Shown here: positions 52,975-61,434 of the stretch, piece after piece
Layout of the letters: the number at the start of each line of letters is the position of its first letter
Numbering within the stretch: the stretch's first letter is position 1
Assembly: GCA_002409995.1 (NCBI GenBank)
Contig: DHOR01000015.1
Location: 1,531-65,530, forward strand
DNA: 64,000 nucleotides
DNA from: Hungatella sp. UBA5385
GTDB taxonomy: Bacteria; Bacillota; Clostridia; Lachnospirales; Lachnospiraceae
Direction: 5' to 3'
Program-made: the position numbers and the translations under genes
Notes under the pieces: model-generated
Told to the model about the DNA's origin: nothing
The model's database searches: none
Seen by the model: only the letters and a program-made list of their open reading frames with translations

Positions 52975-53523
52975 TTGACCAATATAATCGTAGCTTTTTC
53001 AAAAGCCGGTGATGCGAAGAATATAAGGAACATTTTAATGAAAAATGGCTTTTCTGTAACAGCGGTCTGCACCTCAGGCGGTCAGACTGTCAACAGCGCC
53101 GATAAACTGGGAAGTGGAATTATTGTCTGCGGCTGCAGATTTGCAGATATGATGTATCACGATATTCACGACTGCCTTCCTGCAGGAGTCCAGATGCTGC
53201 TGATTGGCTCTCCTGGCATGTGGAGTGGTCAGGCAGCAGAGGATATTGTTTGTCTTGGACTTCCGCTGAAGGTACATGAGCTTCTAAGCACTCTGGAGAT
53301 GATGATAGAATCCCAGACCAGAAGGCGGAGAAAACGCAGGGAACAGCCAAAGGAACGAAGCAAAGAAGAACAGATTATGATTGATCAGGCAAAGGCTCTT
53401 TTAATGGACAGAAACCATATGACAGAGTCAGAAGCCCACCGGTATATTCAGAAATGCAGCATGGACAGCGGCAATAGTTTGGTGGAAACTGCACAGATGA
53501 TCGTAAGTCTGATTAATAATTAA
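52975..53523 (+). CDS. ANTAR-domain RNA-binding antiterminator next to glnA
   Basis: A 182-residue protein. The N-terminal receiver-like domain (about 1-115) has lost the obvious phospho-aspartate pocket. A basic linker (RRRRKRRE) leads to an ANTAR domain (about 135-180) with MIDQAKALLMDRNHMTESEA and YIQKCSMDSGNSLVETAQMI. ANTAR proteins bind paired hairpins in leaders and prevent termination. ANTAR regulators next to glnA are known in clostridia, and the glnA leader here carries a terminator. The start is TTG at 52975, with GGAGGTGA six bases before it. Confidence 0.85.
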   Translation: MTNIIVAFSKAGDAKNIRNILMKNGFSVTAVCTSGGQTVNSADKLGSGIIVCGCRFADMMYHDIHDCLPAGVQMLLIGSPGMWSGQAAEDIVCLGLPLKVHELLSTLEMMIESQTRRRRKRREQPKERSKEEQIMIDQAKALLMDRNHMTESEAHRYIQKCSMDSGNSLVETAQMIVSLINN

Positions 53524-53544
53524 TAACAATAGGGGAATAATAAA

Positions 53545-54354
53545 ATGAAATTTACTAAGATGCAGGGTATTGGAAATGACTATGTTTACATTGATTGTTT
53601 TAAAGAAGAAGTGAATAATCCGGCAGAGCTGGCTGTTAAGGTCAGTGACCGCCATTTTGGAATCGGTTCAGACGGATTGATTCTCATCTGCCCATCTGAA
53701 GTGGCAGACTGCCGTATGCGGATGTACAATGCAGACGGTTCTGAAAGTGAGATGTGCGGTAATGGCATCCGTTGTGTAGGCAAATATGTCTATGATCATA
53801 AGATTGTGAATAAAAAGGAATTTACTGTTGAAACAGGAGCGGGCATTAAGAATCTCACTGTTCTGGAAGAGGGCGGCAAGGCGAAAGCTGTTGCTGTTGA
53901 TATGGGGATTCCGGAGATCACCAGTGAGGTGCCTGAGAAGATCATCATTGATGGTACAGAATATGAGTTTATTGGTATTTCCATGGGAAATCCCCATGCT
54001 ATTTATTATATGGACGGAATTGACGATCTTGATCTGGAAGCCATTGGGCCATCTTTTGAAACTCATGAACGTTTTCCAGAACGCACGAATTCTGAGTTTA
54101 TAGAGGTGGTCAATGATCACTATATTCGTATGCGTGTATGGGAACGTGGCAGCGGAGAGACCTGGGCCTGTGGAACAGGAGCAACAGCCAGCGCAGTTGC
54201 ATCTGCGTTATGTGGTCTCACAGGAGACAAGGTGGAAGTTGAATTAAAGGGAGGAAACCTGCTGATAGAGTGGGACAGAGAAAGCGGTCATGTGACCATG
54301 ACAGGTCCTGCAACAGAAGTATTTCAGGGTGAATTTGACATAGAAAATCTATAA
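53545..54354 (+). CDS. dapF: Diaminopimelate epimerase (canonical)
   Basis: Converts LL- to meso-diaminopimelate for lysine and peptidoglycan. It is 269 residues long with both catalytic cysteines: Cys71 in MCGNGIRC and Cys209 in WACGTGATAS. NADGSE, GNPHAIYY and ERGSGE motifs are present. It lies 20 bases before dapL, the preceding enzyme in the pathway, so the two act in sequence. It contrasts with the Ser/Ser paralogue at 23.6 kb. Confidence 0.96.
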   Translation: MKFTKMQGIGNDYVYIDCFKEEVNNPAELAVKVSDRHFGIGSDGLILICPSEVADCRMRMYNADGSESEMCGNGIRCVGKYVYDHKIVNKKEFTVETGAGIKNLTVLEEGGKAKAVAVDMGIPEITSEVPEKIIIDGTEYEFIGISMGNPHAIYYMDGIDDLDLEAIGPSFETHERFPERTNSEFIEVVNDHYIRMRVWERGSGETWACGTGATASAVASALCGLTGDKVEVELKGGNLLIEWDRESGHVTMTGPATEVFQGEFDIENL

Positions 54355-54373
54355 TAACAACAGGAGGAAATAC

Positions 54374-55603
54374 ATGGTAAGAGTCAACGAGAATTATCTT
54401 AAGCTGCCGGGGAGTTATCTGTTTTCAACAATTGCTAAAAAGGTTAATGCCTATACAGAGGAAAATCCTGGGAAACAGATCATCAGACTGGGAATCGGAG
54501 ATGTGACACAGCCCATTGCACCTGCTATCGTTGAGGGGCTTCAACAGGCTGTGGAAGAGATGGGAAGGGCTGAGACCTTTCACGGGTATGCACCTGATTT
54601 GGGTTATGGTTTTCTCAGGGGAACCATTGCAGAGCAGGACTATAAAGCAAGAGGCTGTTCTGTAGAAGCAGATGAGATATTCATTTCTGACGGAGCCAAA
54701 AGTGACTGCGGCAATATCCAGGAGATATTCCATGAGAGCTGCCGGATTGCCGTCTGTGATCCTGTTTATCCTGTGTATGTGGATTCCAACGTAATGGCAG
54801 GAAGAACAGGGGAATATGATGAAAAGACGGGGAAATGGAGCAGAGTCATCTATATGCCCTGTACAGCAGAGAATGGATTTGTTCCTGAACTGCCAACAGA
54901 GATACCGGACCTTATCTATCTTTGTGTTCCTAACAACCCTACTGGAACCACTCTTACCAGAGACCAGCTAAAGGTGTGGGTTGACTATGCCAATGAAAAT
55001 GGGGCTGTGATTTTATATGATGCAGCTTATGAAGCGTATATTTCAGAGGATGATGTGCCTCATTCTATATTTGAAGTGGAGGGAGCTAATACCTGTGCTA
55101 TTGAATTCCGTTCCTTTTCTAAAAATGCAGGATTTACAGGAGTGCGCCTTGGATTTACGGTGGTTCCAAAGGAGCTGATCCGTCAGGGAGTTTCCCTTCA
55201 TTCTCTTTGGGCAAGGCGTCATGGAACCAAATTTAACGGGGCTCCTTATATTGTTCAGAAGGCTGCTATGGCTGTCTATTCTCCTGAAGGAAAATCCCAG
55301 CTAAAGGAGCAGATTTCTTATTATATGAGAAATGCAAGGATTATCTATGAGGGACTGAGGGAAGCGGGGCTGGAAGTGTTTGGTGGAATTAATGCCCCTT
55401 ATATCTGGCTGAAGGTACCTGGAGGAATGTCTTCCTGGGAGTTTTTTGATCTGCTTTTAAATGAGGCAGGAGTTGTGGGAACTCCTGGAAGCGGCTTTGG
55501 CCCCAGCGGGGAAGGGTATTTTCGTTTGACTGCATTTGGAACTTATGAAAATACGGTGGAAGCTGTGGAGCGCGTTAAAAAAATGCCATACTTAAGAAAA
55601 TAA
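54374..55603 (+). CDS. dapL: LL-diaminopimelate aminotransferase
   Basis: Converts tetrahydrodipicolinate directly to LL-diaminopimelate using glutamate, the short DapL lysine route. It is 409 residues long with NENYLKLPGSYLFSTIAKK at the N-terminus, VPNNPTGTTLTRDQL, YDAAYEAYI and the PLP lysine in FRSFSKNAGFTGVRLG. AGGAGG precedes the start. It is paired with dapF. Confidence 0.95.
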   Translation: MVRVNENYLKLPGSYLFSTIAKKVNAYTEENPGKQIIRLGIGDVTQPIAPAIVEGLQQAVEEMGRAETFHGYAPDLGYGFLRGTIAEQDYKARGCSVEADEIFISDGAKSDCGNIQEIFHESCRIAVCDPVYPVYVDSNVMAGRTGEYDEKTGKWSRVIYMPCTAENGFVPELPTEIPDLIYLCVPNNPTGTTLTRDQLKVWVDYANENGAVILYDAAYEAYISEDDVPHSIFEVEGANTCAIEFRSFSKNAGFTGVRLGFTVVPKELIRQGVSLHSLWARRHGTKFNGAPYIVQKAAMAVYSPEGKSQLKEQISYYMRNARIIYEGLREAGLEVFGGINAPYIWLKVPGGMSSWEFFDLLLNEAGVVGTPGSGFGPSGEGYFRLTAFGTYENTVEAVERVKKMPYLRK

Positions 55604-55606
55604 ATA

Positions 55607-55636
55607 TTGACATTTACTAATGAAATAATATATGAT
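55607..55636 (+). promoter_or_regulatory. Promoter of the Lrp-family gene
   Basis: TTGACA at 55607, an 18-base spacer, then TATGAT at 55631. A 12-bp perfect palindrome TTTCTATAGAAA (55639-55650) covers the predicted start point and may be an autoregulatory site. Confidence 0.65.
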
Positions 55637-55669
55637 ATTTTCTATAGAAAGTGAATATGATTTGTTAAG

Positions 55670-55712
55670 GAACGAAGGCGTTCGGTATCTTAGTGGTACT
55701 GACGCTTTTTTT
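55670..55712 (+). terminator. Leader terminator with overlapping antiterminator-like hairpin
   Basis: GAACG-AAGG-CGTTC (55670-55683) is a perfect small hairpin. It overlaps the left arm of a terminator stem (55678-55687 with 55697-55705) followed by seven T. The two structures exclude each other. The hairpin lies between promoter and the Lrp gene. Confidence 0.65.
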
Positions 55713-55748
55713 GTTTTTATCAGCTTAATATAAAAATGGAGGGAAATT

Positions 55749-56219
55749 ATGGACGAAATTGATAAAAAAATACTGCAGACATTGCAGAAAAACGCCAGAA
55801 TCTCACTGAAAAACGTGGCTCAGAAAACATATTTATCATCTCCGGCGGTTTCCACCAGAATTGATAAGCTGGAGAGGGAGAAGGTCATAACTGGATATCA
55901 CGCAGCAGTTAATCCGGTGAAGCTGGGATATCCGATTATGGCATTTATCAGCCTGGATGTAGCTCCGGGAGATAAGATTAAGTTTTATGATTCTATGGAG
56001 GCGATTCCTAATGTGTTGGAATGTAACTGCGTAACAGGTGAATATTCCATGCTTATGAAGGTGGCATTTCAGAGCACACTGGATTTGGATATATTTGTTG
56101 ATCAGATTCAGTGTTATGGAAAGGCAAGGACTCAGATTATCTTTTCAACACCAGTTGGACCGAGAGGAATTGATATAGGGAAGGAAATGCAGAGGCTTAA
56201 GAATGCTTCTGGAGAATAA
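55749..56219 (+). CDS. Lrp/AsnC-family regulator
   Basis: A 156-residue regulator with the N-terminal HTH (MDEIDKKILQTLQKNARISL, YLSSPAVSTRIDKLE) and a C-terminal RAM effector domain (MAFISLDVAPGDK, CNCVTGEYSMLMKV). GGAGGG precedes the start. It follows dapL after a promoter and an attenuator-like hairpin. It probably responds to an amino acid; its targets are unknown. Confidence 0.9.
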   Translation: MDEIDKKILQTLQKNARISLKNVAQKTYLSSPAVSTRIDKLEREKVITGYHAAVNPVKLGYPIMAFISLDVAPGDKIKFYDSMEAIPNVLECNCVTGEYSMLMKVAFQSTLDLDIFVDQIQCYGKARTQIIFSTPVGPRGIDIGKEMQRLKNASGE

Positions 56220-56243
56220 GTTCTGAAATAAGAGATTGGATGA

Positions 56244-56297
56244 AAAGTGACGTTGCTTACATTGAGAGATGGTTAAGTAAGGTCACTTTATTTTTTG
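56244..56297 (+). terminator. Terminator after the Lrp gene
   Basis: AAAGTGAC (56244-56251) pairs with GTCACTTT (56282-56289), with an inner CTTAC/GTAAG helix, and a T-run follows. Confidence 0.75.
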
Positions 56298-56340
56298 GTA
56301 AGGCGGTTTTTAAAACTTTATAGAAAATTATCTTGAAAGA

Positions 56341-56361
56341 TATGTTTACATTGTAAACATA
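56341..56361. promoter_or_regulatory. 21-bp perfect operator overlapping a promoter
   Basis: TATGTTTAC-ATT-GTAAACATA is an exact palindrome. It covers the -35 (TTTACA, 56345-56350) and part of the spacer of the promoter for the TetR-flavoprotein operon (-10 TACAAT at 56368-56373, 17-base spacing). Confidence 0.75.
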
Positions 56362-56477
56362 CTGTGATACAATGAGAAAAACATTGAGGAAAAACTATTA
56401 GGAAGCAATGATGAGATGCTGATAAATGCCAGTCCCATTAACGTAAGAAAATAGTAACTATGGACGAAGGAGGTACT

Positions 56478-57068
56478 ATGGAAGAAAAAAAATATCATCA
56501 TGGAAATTTGCGGGAGCTTCTTATTGAAAATGGAATCAAGCTTGTCAATGAATCCGGCTTTGAACAATTGACCATGAGGAAATTGGCAGCAGCCTGCAAT
56601 GTAAGTCATATGGCACCTTACCGTCATTTTAAGGATAAAACAGAGTTGCTGCAGGAAATGCAGAAATATATTGAAAACCAGTTTTCAGAGATTCTGCTGG
56701 AATCTGTTGAGAAACATAAGGATCAGCCCAATGCTATGACAGAATTCGGAAAAGCTTATGTGTTATTCTTTCGTGATCATCCAGATTACTACTCCTTTTT
56801 TGTGAGACAGGATAATATAATCGTCAATTTGACTAATACAGAAGAGATATACAGCAATTATACGCCCTTTAATATTTTCAAAGAGATAGCAGAGAATTTT
56901 CTTAATAAAAATCATATTCCCTCCAAGTATCACTATATTGCTCTTGCGGGTATGTGGGCTGCTGTACATGGTCTTGCCAGTATGGCTACCATGACCGGTA
57001 TTCAGTTTGATGGAGACTGGGGTGAATTAACAGAACAGGTCTTGAAAGGAGTACAATATCATGAGTAA
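56478..57068 (+). CDS. TetR-family regulator with WHG-type sensor domain
   Basis: A 196-residue TetR protein. The HTH is LTMRKLAAACNVSHMAPYRH, followed by FKDKTELLQEM. The C-terminal domain includes ALAGMWAAVHGLASM, as in the TetR_C_33 group. ATG at 56478 was chosen because AAGGAGG precedes it; an ATG at 56460 overlaps. It overlaps the next gene by eight bases. The 21-bp palindrome in its promoter is its likely operator. Confidence 0.88.
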   Translation: MEEKKYHHGNLRELLIENGIKLVNESGFEQLTMRKLAAACNVSHMAPYRHFKDKTELLQEMQKYIENQFSEILLESVEKHKDQPNAMTEFGKAYVLFFRDHPDYYSFFVRQDNIIVNLTNTEEIYSNYTPFNIFKEIAENFLNKNHIPSKYHYIALAGMWAAVHGLASMATMTGIQFDGDWGELTEQVLKGVQYHE

Positions 57069-57573
57069 ATATTTAATCATACATGATTTACAAGAGGATA
57101 AGGCTAAGGAGTTATTTGGCAAGATGCAGGAGGCTTCTGACAGCATATGTTTTTCCACAATCCCTGCTGTAAAGCCCTGTCTGGGTTGTTTCAAGTGCTG
57201 GACAAAGACGCCGGGGAAATGCATCATTGCTGATAGAAATAGTGACCTTCCTATACAGCTGGCACAATGTGAGAAGATGATTATTATCAGCCGTCAGGTC
57301 TACGGAGGATATTCTCCTGAGGTAAAAGCTTCTATAGACAGGATGATCCCTTATCTGCTTCCCTATTTCAGAATTGTAAATGGGGAGATGCATCATACCA
57401 TGCGTTATGATAAGGAGCTTTCCATTCATGTACATTTTTATGGAGGTAAACTGGAGGAGGAAGAGGCTATCGGAAGAAAGTTAGTGAAGGGCAATGCAGT
57501 GAATCTGGGGGCGGAACAGTATTCTGTAAGCTTTTATCCATCTGTATCTGAGCTTAAGGAGGTATTTTCATGA
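57061..57573 (+). CDS. Flavodoxin-fold NAD(P)H-dependent oxidoreductase-like protein
   Basis: A 170-residue protein with a flavodoxin-like beginning (KYLIIHDLQEDKAKELFGK) and the motif CLGCFKCWTKTPGKC seen in the NAD(P)H-dependent FMN reductase/iron-sulfur flavoprotein group. It overlaps the TetR gene by eight bases and the next flavoprotein gene by four. The two probably work together, perhaps in quinone or nitro-compound reduction. Substrate unknown. Confidence 0.75.
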   Translation: MSKYLIIHDLQEDKAKELFGKMQEASDSICFSTIPAVKPCLGCFKCWTKTPGKCIIADRNSDLPIQLAQCEKMIIISRQVYGGYSPEVKASIDRMIPYLLPYFRIVNGEMHHTMRYDKELSIHVHFYGGKLEEEEAIGRKLVKGNAVNLGAEQYSVSFYPSVSELKEVFS

Positions 57574-58196
57574 ACATTACTTATATAACAGGAAGTCCCA
57601 AGAAAAAAGGGAGTACCTCCCGTTTCCTTCTGGAAGCGCTGGATCAGAAGATTGCAGCGGAACATCAGGCGTTTTGGGCAGATTCTGCTTTTGATAGTCC
57701 TGATAGTATCTACGATTTTATGAGGCAAAGCGATGCAGTAGTCATAGCATTTCCTCTCTATGTTGACAGCATTCCCTCCCACTTGATTCGTTTGATGGAG
57801 CAATTAGAGCCTATGTTGAAGGATCAGAGGGGAATTACGCTATATGTCATTGTCAATTGCGGTTTTTATGAAGCGGAGCAGAATCATATTGCAATTGATA
57901 TGATGAAATGCTGGTGTAAACAGACAGGACTTATCTGGGGGCAGGCAGTGGCAGTGGGGGCAGGCGGAATGGCACAGGCAGCTCCTGTTGGCACAGGTCC
58001 TTCTACGAATCTTGGGAAAGCCTTTGATAAGCTTGTGCTTAATATAGAGAAACTGGATTCCAGGGAGACACTTGACATCACTCCTAATTTCCCAAGATTT
58101 CTATATAAGACAATGGCTCAGATTGGCTGGAATACAGAAGGAAAGAAGAATGGATTAAGAAGAAAAGATCTAAAAATTAGACGAGATTTGCAATAA
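57570..58196 (+). CDS. Flavodoxin-fold NAD(P)H-dependent oxidoreductase
   Basis: A 208-residue protein with the FMN-binding start MNITYITGSPKKKGSTSRFL and a second loop VIAFPLYVDSIPSHL, typical of NADPH-dependent FMN reductases. It overlaps the preceding gene (ATGA). A paired role in detoxifying electrophiles under control of the TetR regulator is plausible. Confidence 0.8.
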   Translation: MNITYITGSPKKKGSTSRFLLEALDQKIAAEHQAFWADSAFDSPDSIYDFMRQSDAVVIAFPLYVDSIPSHLIRLMEQLEPMLKDQRGITLYVIVNCGFYEAEQNHIAIDMMKCWCKQTGLIWGQAVAVGAGGMAQAAPVGTGPSTNLGKAFDKLVLNIEKLDSRETLDITPNFPRFLYKTMAQIGWNTEGKKNGLRRKDLKIRRDLQ

Positions 58197-58266
58197 ATGG
58201 TACACGGAGAACTCTTTTGGCATACTTTATATACATAAGGTATGTGTAATGAAAGGAGTTTTTCTT

Positions 58267-59049
58267 TTGGCTGAAAGAAACTTAGTGATTATAGATGCAG
58301 GTCACGGCGGAATAGAGCCTGGTGCCATATATGATGGAAGAATGGAAAAAAACGATACACTCCGTTTAGCTTTTGCAGTTGGCAGGATTTTAGCAGATTA
58401 TGGAGTTGATGTTAGATATACAAGAATAGACGATACCTACCTGACTCCTTTGGAGAGGGCTATGATGGCAAATCAGGCTGAAGCAGATTATTTTGTATCC
58501 ATACACCGCAATGCAATGCCTGTTCCAGGCAGCGGATCAGGCATTATGAGCCTTGTTTTTGAAAACCAGGGAATTCCGGGAATGCTGGCAAACAATATTA
58601 ATCAGGCACTAGCCGGAACCGGATTTGCTGATTTGGGCATTATGGAACGCCCTGGTTTAGCAGTTCTCAGACGGACGGAAATGCCTGCTGTTCTTGTAGA
58701 AGCAGGATTTATTGACAATGAGTTTGATAACCAGATGTTTGATGAGTATTTAAATGTGATTGCCCAGGCCATTGCAGATGGAGTTTTAACTACCATTGTG
58801 CAGGTGGAGGAAGAAAGACCTTTGTATTACCAGATTCAAACAGGTGCCTATCAGGTGCGATCCATTGCGGATCAGCAGGTAAAAACCTTAAAATCCCAGG
58901 GATTCCCCGCATTTTTAGTATATGAAGACGGACTTTATAAAGTCCGTGTTGGGGCATTTGAAGAGCTGGATAATGCAGCCCGTATGGAACAGAAGTTAAG
59001 ACAATACGGATATAATACATTTATGGTACGAAGACCGGAAGTTTATTAG
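58267..59049 (+). CDS. N-acetylmuramoyl-L-alanine amidase with SPOR domain
   Basis: A 260-residue Amidase_3 enzyme with zinc ligands in IDAGHGGIEPG, VSIHRNA and the catalytic Glu in VLVEAGFIDN. A C-terminal SPOR domain (about 190-260, YYQIQTGAYQVRS) binds denuded glycan. No signal peptide is visible. TTG at 58267 was chosen because AAAGGAG lies eight bases upstream; an ATG at 58249 overlaps that site. Such leaderless amidases occur among sporulation (CwlD-like) enzymes and near the mother-cell wall. A sporulation or cortex role is inferred. Confidence 0.85.
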   Translation: MAERNLVIIDAGHGGIEPGAIYDGRMEKNDTLRLAFAVGRILADYGVDVRYTRIDDTYLTPLERAMMANQAEADYFVSIHRNAMPVPGSGSGIMSLVFENQGIPGMLANNINQALAGTGFADLGIMERPGLAVLRRTEMPAVLVEAGFIDNEFDNQMFDEYLNVIAQAIADGVLTTIVQVEEERPLYYQIQTGAYQVRSIADQQVKTLKSQGFPAFLVYEDGLYKVRVGAFEELDNAARMEQKLRQYGYNTFMVRRPEVY

Positions 59050-59059
59050 AATACATTCT

Positions 59060-59087
59060 TTGAAAGATGATTGTTTTCTGTTATAAT
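59060..59087 (+). promoter_or_regulatory. Promoter of the cytidylate-kinase-like gene
   Basis: TTGAAA at 59060, a 16-base spacer, then TATAAT at 59082. Confidence 0.65.
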
Positions 59088-59098
59088 GAAGGTGGTAA

Positions 59099-59130
59099 GC
59101 ACCAGGGCCCTGCAAAATGGACTCTGGTGC
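59099..59130 (+). promoter_or_regulatory. Hairpin in the 5' leader of the cytidylate-kinase-like gene
   Basis: GCACCAG at 59099 pairs with CTGGTGC at 59124, with further inner pairs. No T-run follows, so it is not a terminator. It may stabilise or regulate the leader. Confidence 0.45.
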
Positions 59131-59167
59131 AATAAGAACGGTCATTTTATGCAGAGGAGGGATTTTA

Positions 59168-59803
59168 ATGGGAAAAAAGAAGCTGGTTATTACCATTGGA
59201 CGTCAATATGGCAGTGGTGGTACAGAAATCGGACGGAAGCTGGCGAAGGAACTTGATATCGAATTTTATGACAAGAATATTCTGCGTATGAACTCCAGTG
59301 AAAGTGGTATTAAGGAAAGCTATTTTCACCTTGTAGATGAAAAGGCAGGGGACAAGCTCCTTTATCGGATTATCAGCAATCTTGCTCCTGAGATCAGGAA
59401 ACCCAGCTTTGGACCAGACCTGATCTCTGCGGATAATTTATTCCGTTTCCAGTCTGAGGTCATTAGAAAGCTGGCAGAAGCGGAGTCCTGTGTCATTGCA
59501 GGCAGATGTGCGGATTACATTCTTGAGGATATTCCGGATCTTAAATTGCTGCGGGTATATATTTACGCAGATTTTGGAACCAGGGTCAGCCGGGTGCTTG
59601 ACCGGGGACTGTGTCCGCCTCAGGCAGTGGAGCAGACCATCAGAAGGATTGATAAGGAGAGACGGGATTACTATCGTTATTATACAGGGCGGTCCTGGTC
59701 TGATCCTGTCAATTATGATCTGTTGATTAATGCATCGACTGCAGGGATCAGGGGCAGCATTGATCTGATTAAGGAGTATTTAAGAGTTCTTGGTTTAAGG
59801 TAA
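59168..59803 (+). CDS. Cytidylate-kinase-like protein
   Basis: A 211-residue P-loop protein of the cytidylate-kinase-like family. The N-terminus GKKKLVITIGRQYGSGGTEI carries a variant P-loop (GRQYGSGGTEIG). AGRCADYIL and RRIDKERRDYYRYY follow, as in this family. ATG at 59168 was chosen because AGAGGAGGG precedes it. Members are common in gut Clostridia and are not the essential Cmk; their substrate is not established. Confidence 0.8.
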   Translation: MGKKKLVITIGRQYGSGGTEIGRKLAKELDIEFYDKNILRMNSSESGIKESYFHLVDEKAGDKLLYRIISNLAPEIRKPSFGPDLISADNLFRFQSEVIRKLAEAESCVIAGRCADYILEDIPDLKLLRVYIYADFGTRVSRVLDRGLCPPQAVEQTIRRIDKERRDYYRYYTGRSWSDPVNYDLLINASTAGIRGSIDLIKEYLRVLGLR

Positions 59804-59842
59804 GAGTTTTGCGACAGTATACAGACAGGAGAAAAAACAATT

Positions 59843-60487
59843 ATGATTAAGGCAGTAATTTTTGACATGGATGGAGTGATTATCGACAGCGAGGGCATTT
59901 ATCTGGAGTACCAGCTGGAATTTGCCAGGAAGAAGAATCCGGCTGTACAGCTGGAACAGTTATTTCCTATGGTGGGCGCCACCAAACAGCAGGCATGGGA
60001 GGTTTTGGAACGGGCTATTTCCAATGGACAAACATGGGAAGAGCTGAGAAATGAGTTCAGACAGCACAATGTCTATGATCAGGTGGACTACCAGAAGATA
60101 TACAGGTCAGAGGTAACGGAGGTTTTAGAGACCTTACAGGCAGAAGGATACAGATTGGCTTTGGCTTCCTCCACACAGCTTGATCTTGTGGAGCATGTGC
60201 TGGAAGTTAATGGAATCCGATCTTATTTTGAAGTGGTTGTAAGTGGAAACCAGTTTAAGAAAAGCAAGCCTGATCCTGAAATCTATCTATATACCGCTTC
60301 TTGCCTTGGAATTAAGGAAGAGGAATGTCTGGCAGTGGAGGACTCCACAATAGGAATTACTGCAGCTTACAGGGCTGGCATGAAAGTGGCAGCAGTGATT
60401 GATCAGCGGTATCAGTTCGATCAAAGTCTTGCAGGTTATCATATCAAAGATGTGAAAGATGTATTAGAAATCGTAAAAAGGGCATAA
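59843..60487 (+). CDS. HAD-family phosphatase (beta-phosphoglucomutase-like)
   Basis: A 214-residue HAD hydrolase of subfamily IA. Motif I is FDMDGVIIDSEG, motif II is LASSTQ, motif III is KKSKPDPEIYLY and motif IV is AVEDSTIGITAA. It has the helical cap typical of beta-phosphoglucomutase and sugar phosphatases. Substrate unknown. Confidence 0.9.
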   Translation: MIKAVIFDMDGVIIDSEGIYLEYQLEFARKKNPAVQLEQLFPMVGATKQQAWEVLERAISNGQTWEELRNEFRQHNVYDQVDYQKIYRSEVTEVLETLQAEGYRLALASSTQLDLVEHVLEVNGIRSYFEVVVSGNQFKKSKPDPEIYLYTASCLGIKEEECLAVEDSTIGITAAYRAGMKVAAVIDQRYQFDQSLAGYHIKDVKDVLEIVKRA

Positions 60488-60522
60488 GATACCATATACA
60501 ACCAGGTGTCAGGAGGATAAGC

Positions 60523-61425
60523 TTGAAGTATATCGGTGAGCTCTTAAGAGGCATGGTAATCGGCATCGCCAATATTCTTCCGGGAATCAGCGGGGGGATG
60601 CTGGCAATTACCATGGGTGTTTACGATAAGATAATCCATGCGGTAACACATTTATTCAAGGAGCCGGTGAAGAGCATACGGCTCCTTTTGCCGTATGGGG
60701 TGGGAGCTTTGACAGGAATCATTTTCCTGTCTCTTGTATTTGAGTATCTGTTTCATACATATCCCCTTCAGACAAAACTTTTGTTTCTGGGACTGATTGC
60801 AGGCGGGCTGCCGTCTCTGTATGAGAAAACCCAAACAGCCCACAGGGGGGAGAGAAGAAAAGGAATCATCATTTCCTGTGTCACCTGTGTCCTTGTTGCA
60901 GGTGTTTCAATTATAGGAGGAATGTACCTTTCTTCCGGTGATCCTAAGGCAGCAGGAGAGGTTCTTACAGGAGCAGCCTATCTTTCTTCAGGGTCATACT
61001 GGCCTGTTTTTATGTTTCTTGTGGGAGTTCTGGCAGCAGGCACTATGGTAATTCCCGGAGTCAGCGGCTCTATGATCATGATGATGATTGGAGTTTATGA
61101 ACCGCTTTTGCAGACCAATAATGCCTGTATCAGGGCAGTGGCTGCTTTTGATGTTGAGGGACTTATCCCCAATGTGCTGGTGCTTCTTCCTTATTTTACA
61201 GGGCTTGCAGGCGGTGTGTTTTTATTTGCTGTGATTGTGGAGCATTTTCTGACGAAACATGAGAGGTTGATGTACCGGTTTATTATTGGGCTGGTGTATT
61301 CTTCGCCATTTGTGATTTTGTGGGATATGCCTTGGGAAAGCGTGGAGGCCTATCAGCTGTTAATTGGAGTTTCTTTGGCACTTTTGGGATATGAGGCAGC
61401 AGATTTGCTGGGCGGGGAAGGATAA
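60523..61425 (+). CDS. DUF368 membrane protein
   Basis: A 300-residue integral membrane protein of the DUF368 family. Two matching landmarks, ANILPGISGGMLAITMGVYD and VIPGVSGSMIMMMIGVYEPL, show an internal repeat. Eight or more helices are visible. The family has been linked to polyprenyl-phosphate transport in bacteria; here this is only a possibility. The start is TTG at 60523 with AGGAGG upstream. A 25-bp hairpin follows. Confidence 0.88.
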   Translation: MKYIGELLRGMVIGIANILPGISGGMLAITMGVYDKIIHAVTHLFKEPVKSIRLLLPYGVGALTGIIFLSLVFEYLFHTYPLQTKLLFLGLIAGGLPSLYEKTQTAHRGERRKGIIISCVTCVLVAGVSIIGGMYLSSGDPKAAGEVLTGAAYLSSGSYWPVFMFLVGVLAAGTMVIPGVSGSMIMMMIGVYEPLLQTNNACIRAVAAFDVEGLIPNVLVLLPYFTGLAGGVFLFAVIVEHFLTKHERLMYRFIIGLVYSSPFVILWDMPWESVEAYQLLIGVSLALLGYEAADLLGGEG

Positions 61426-61434
61426 TCTGAGACT

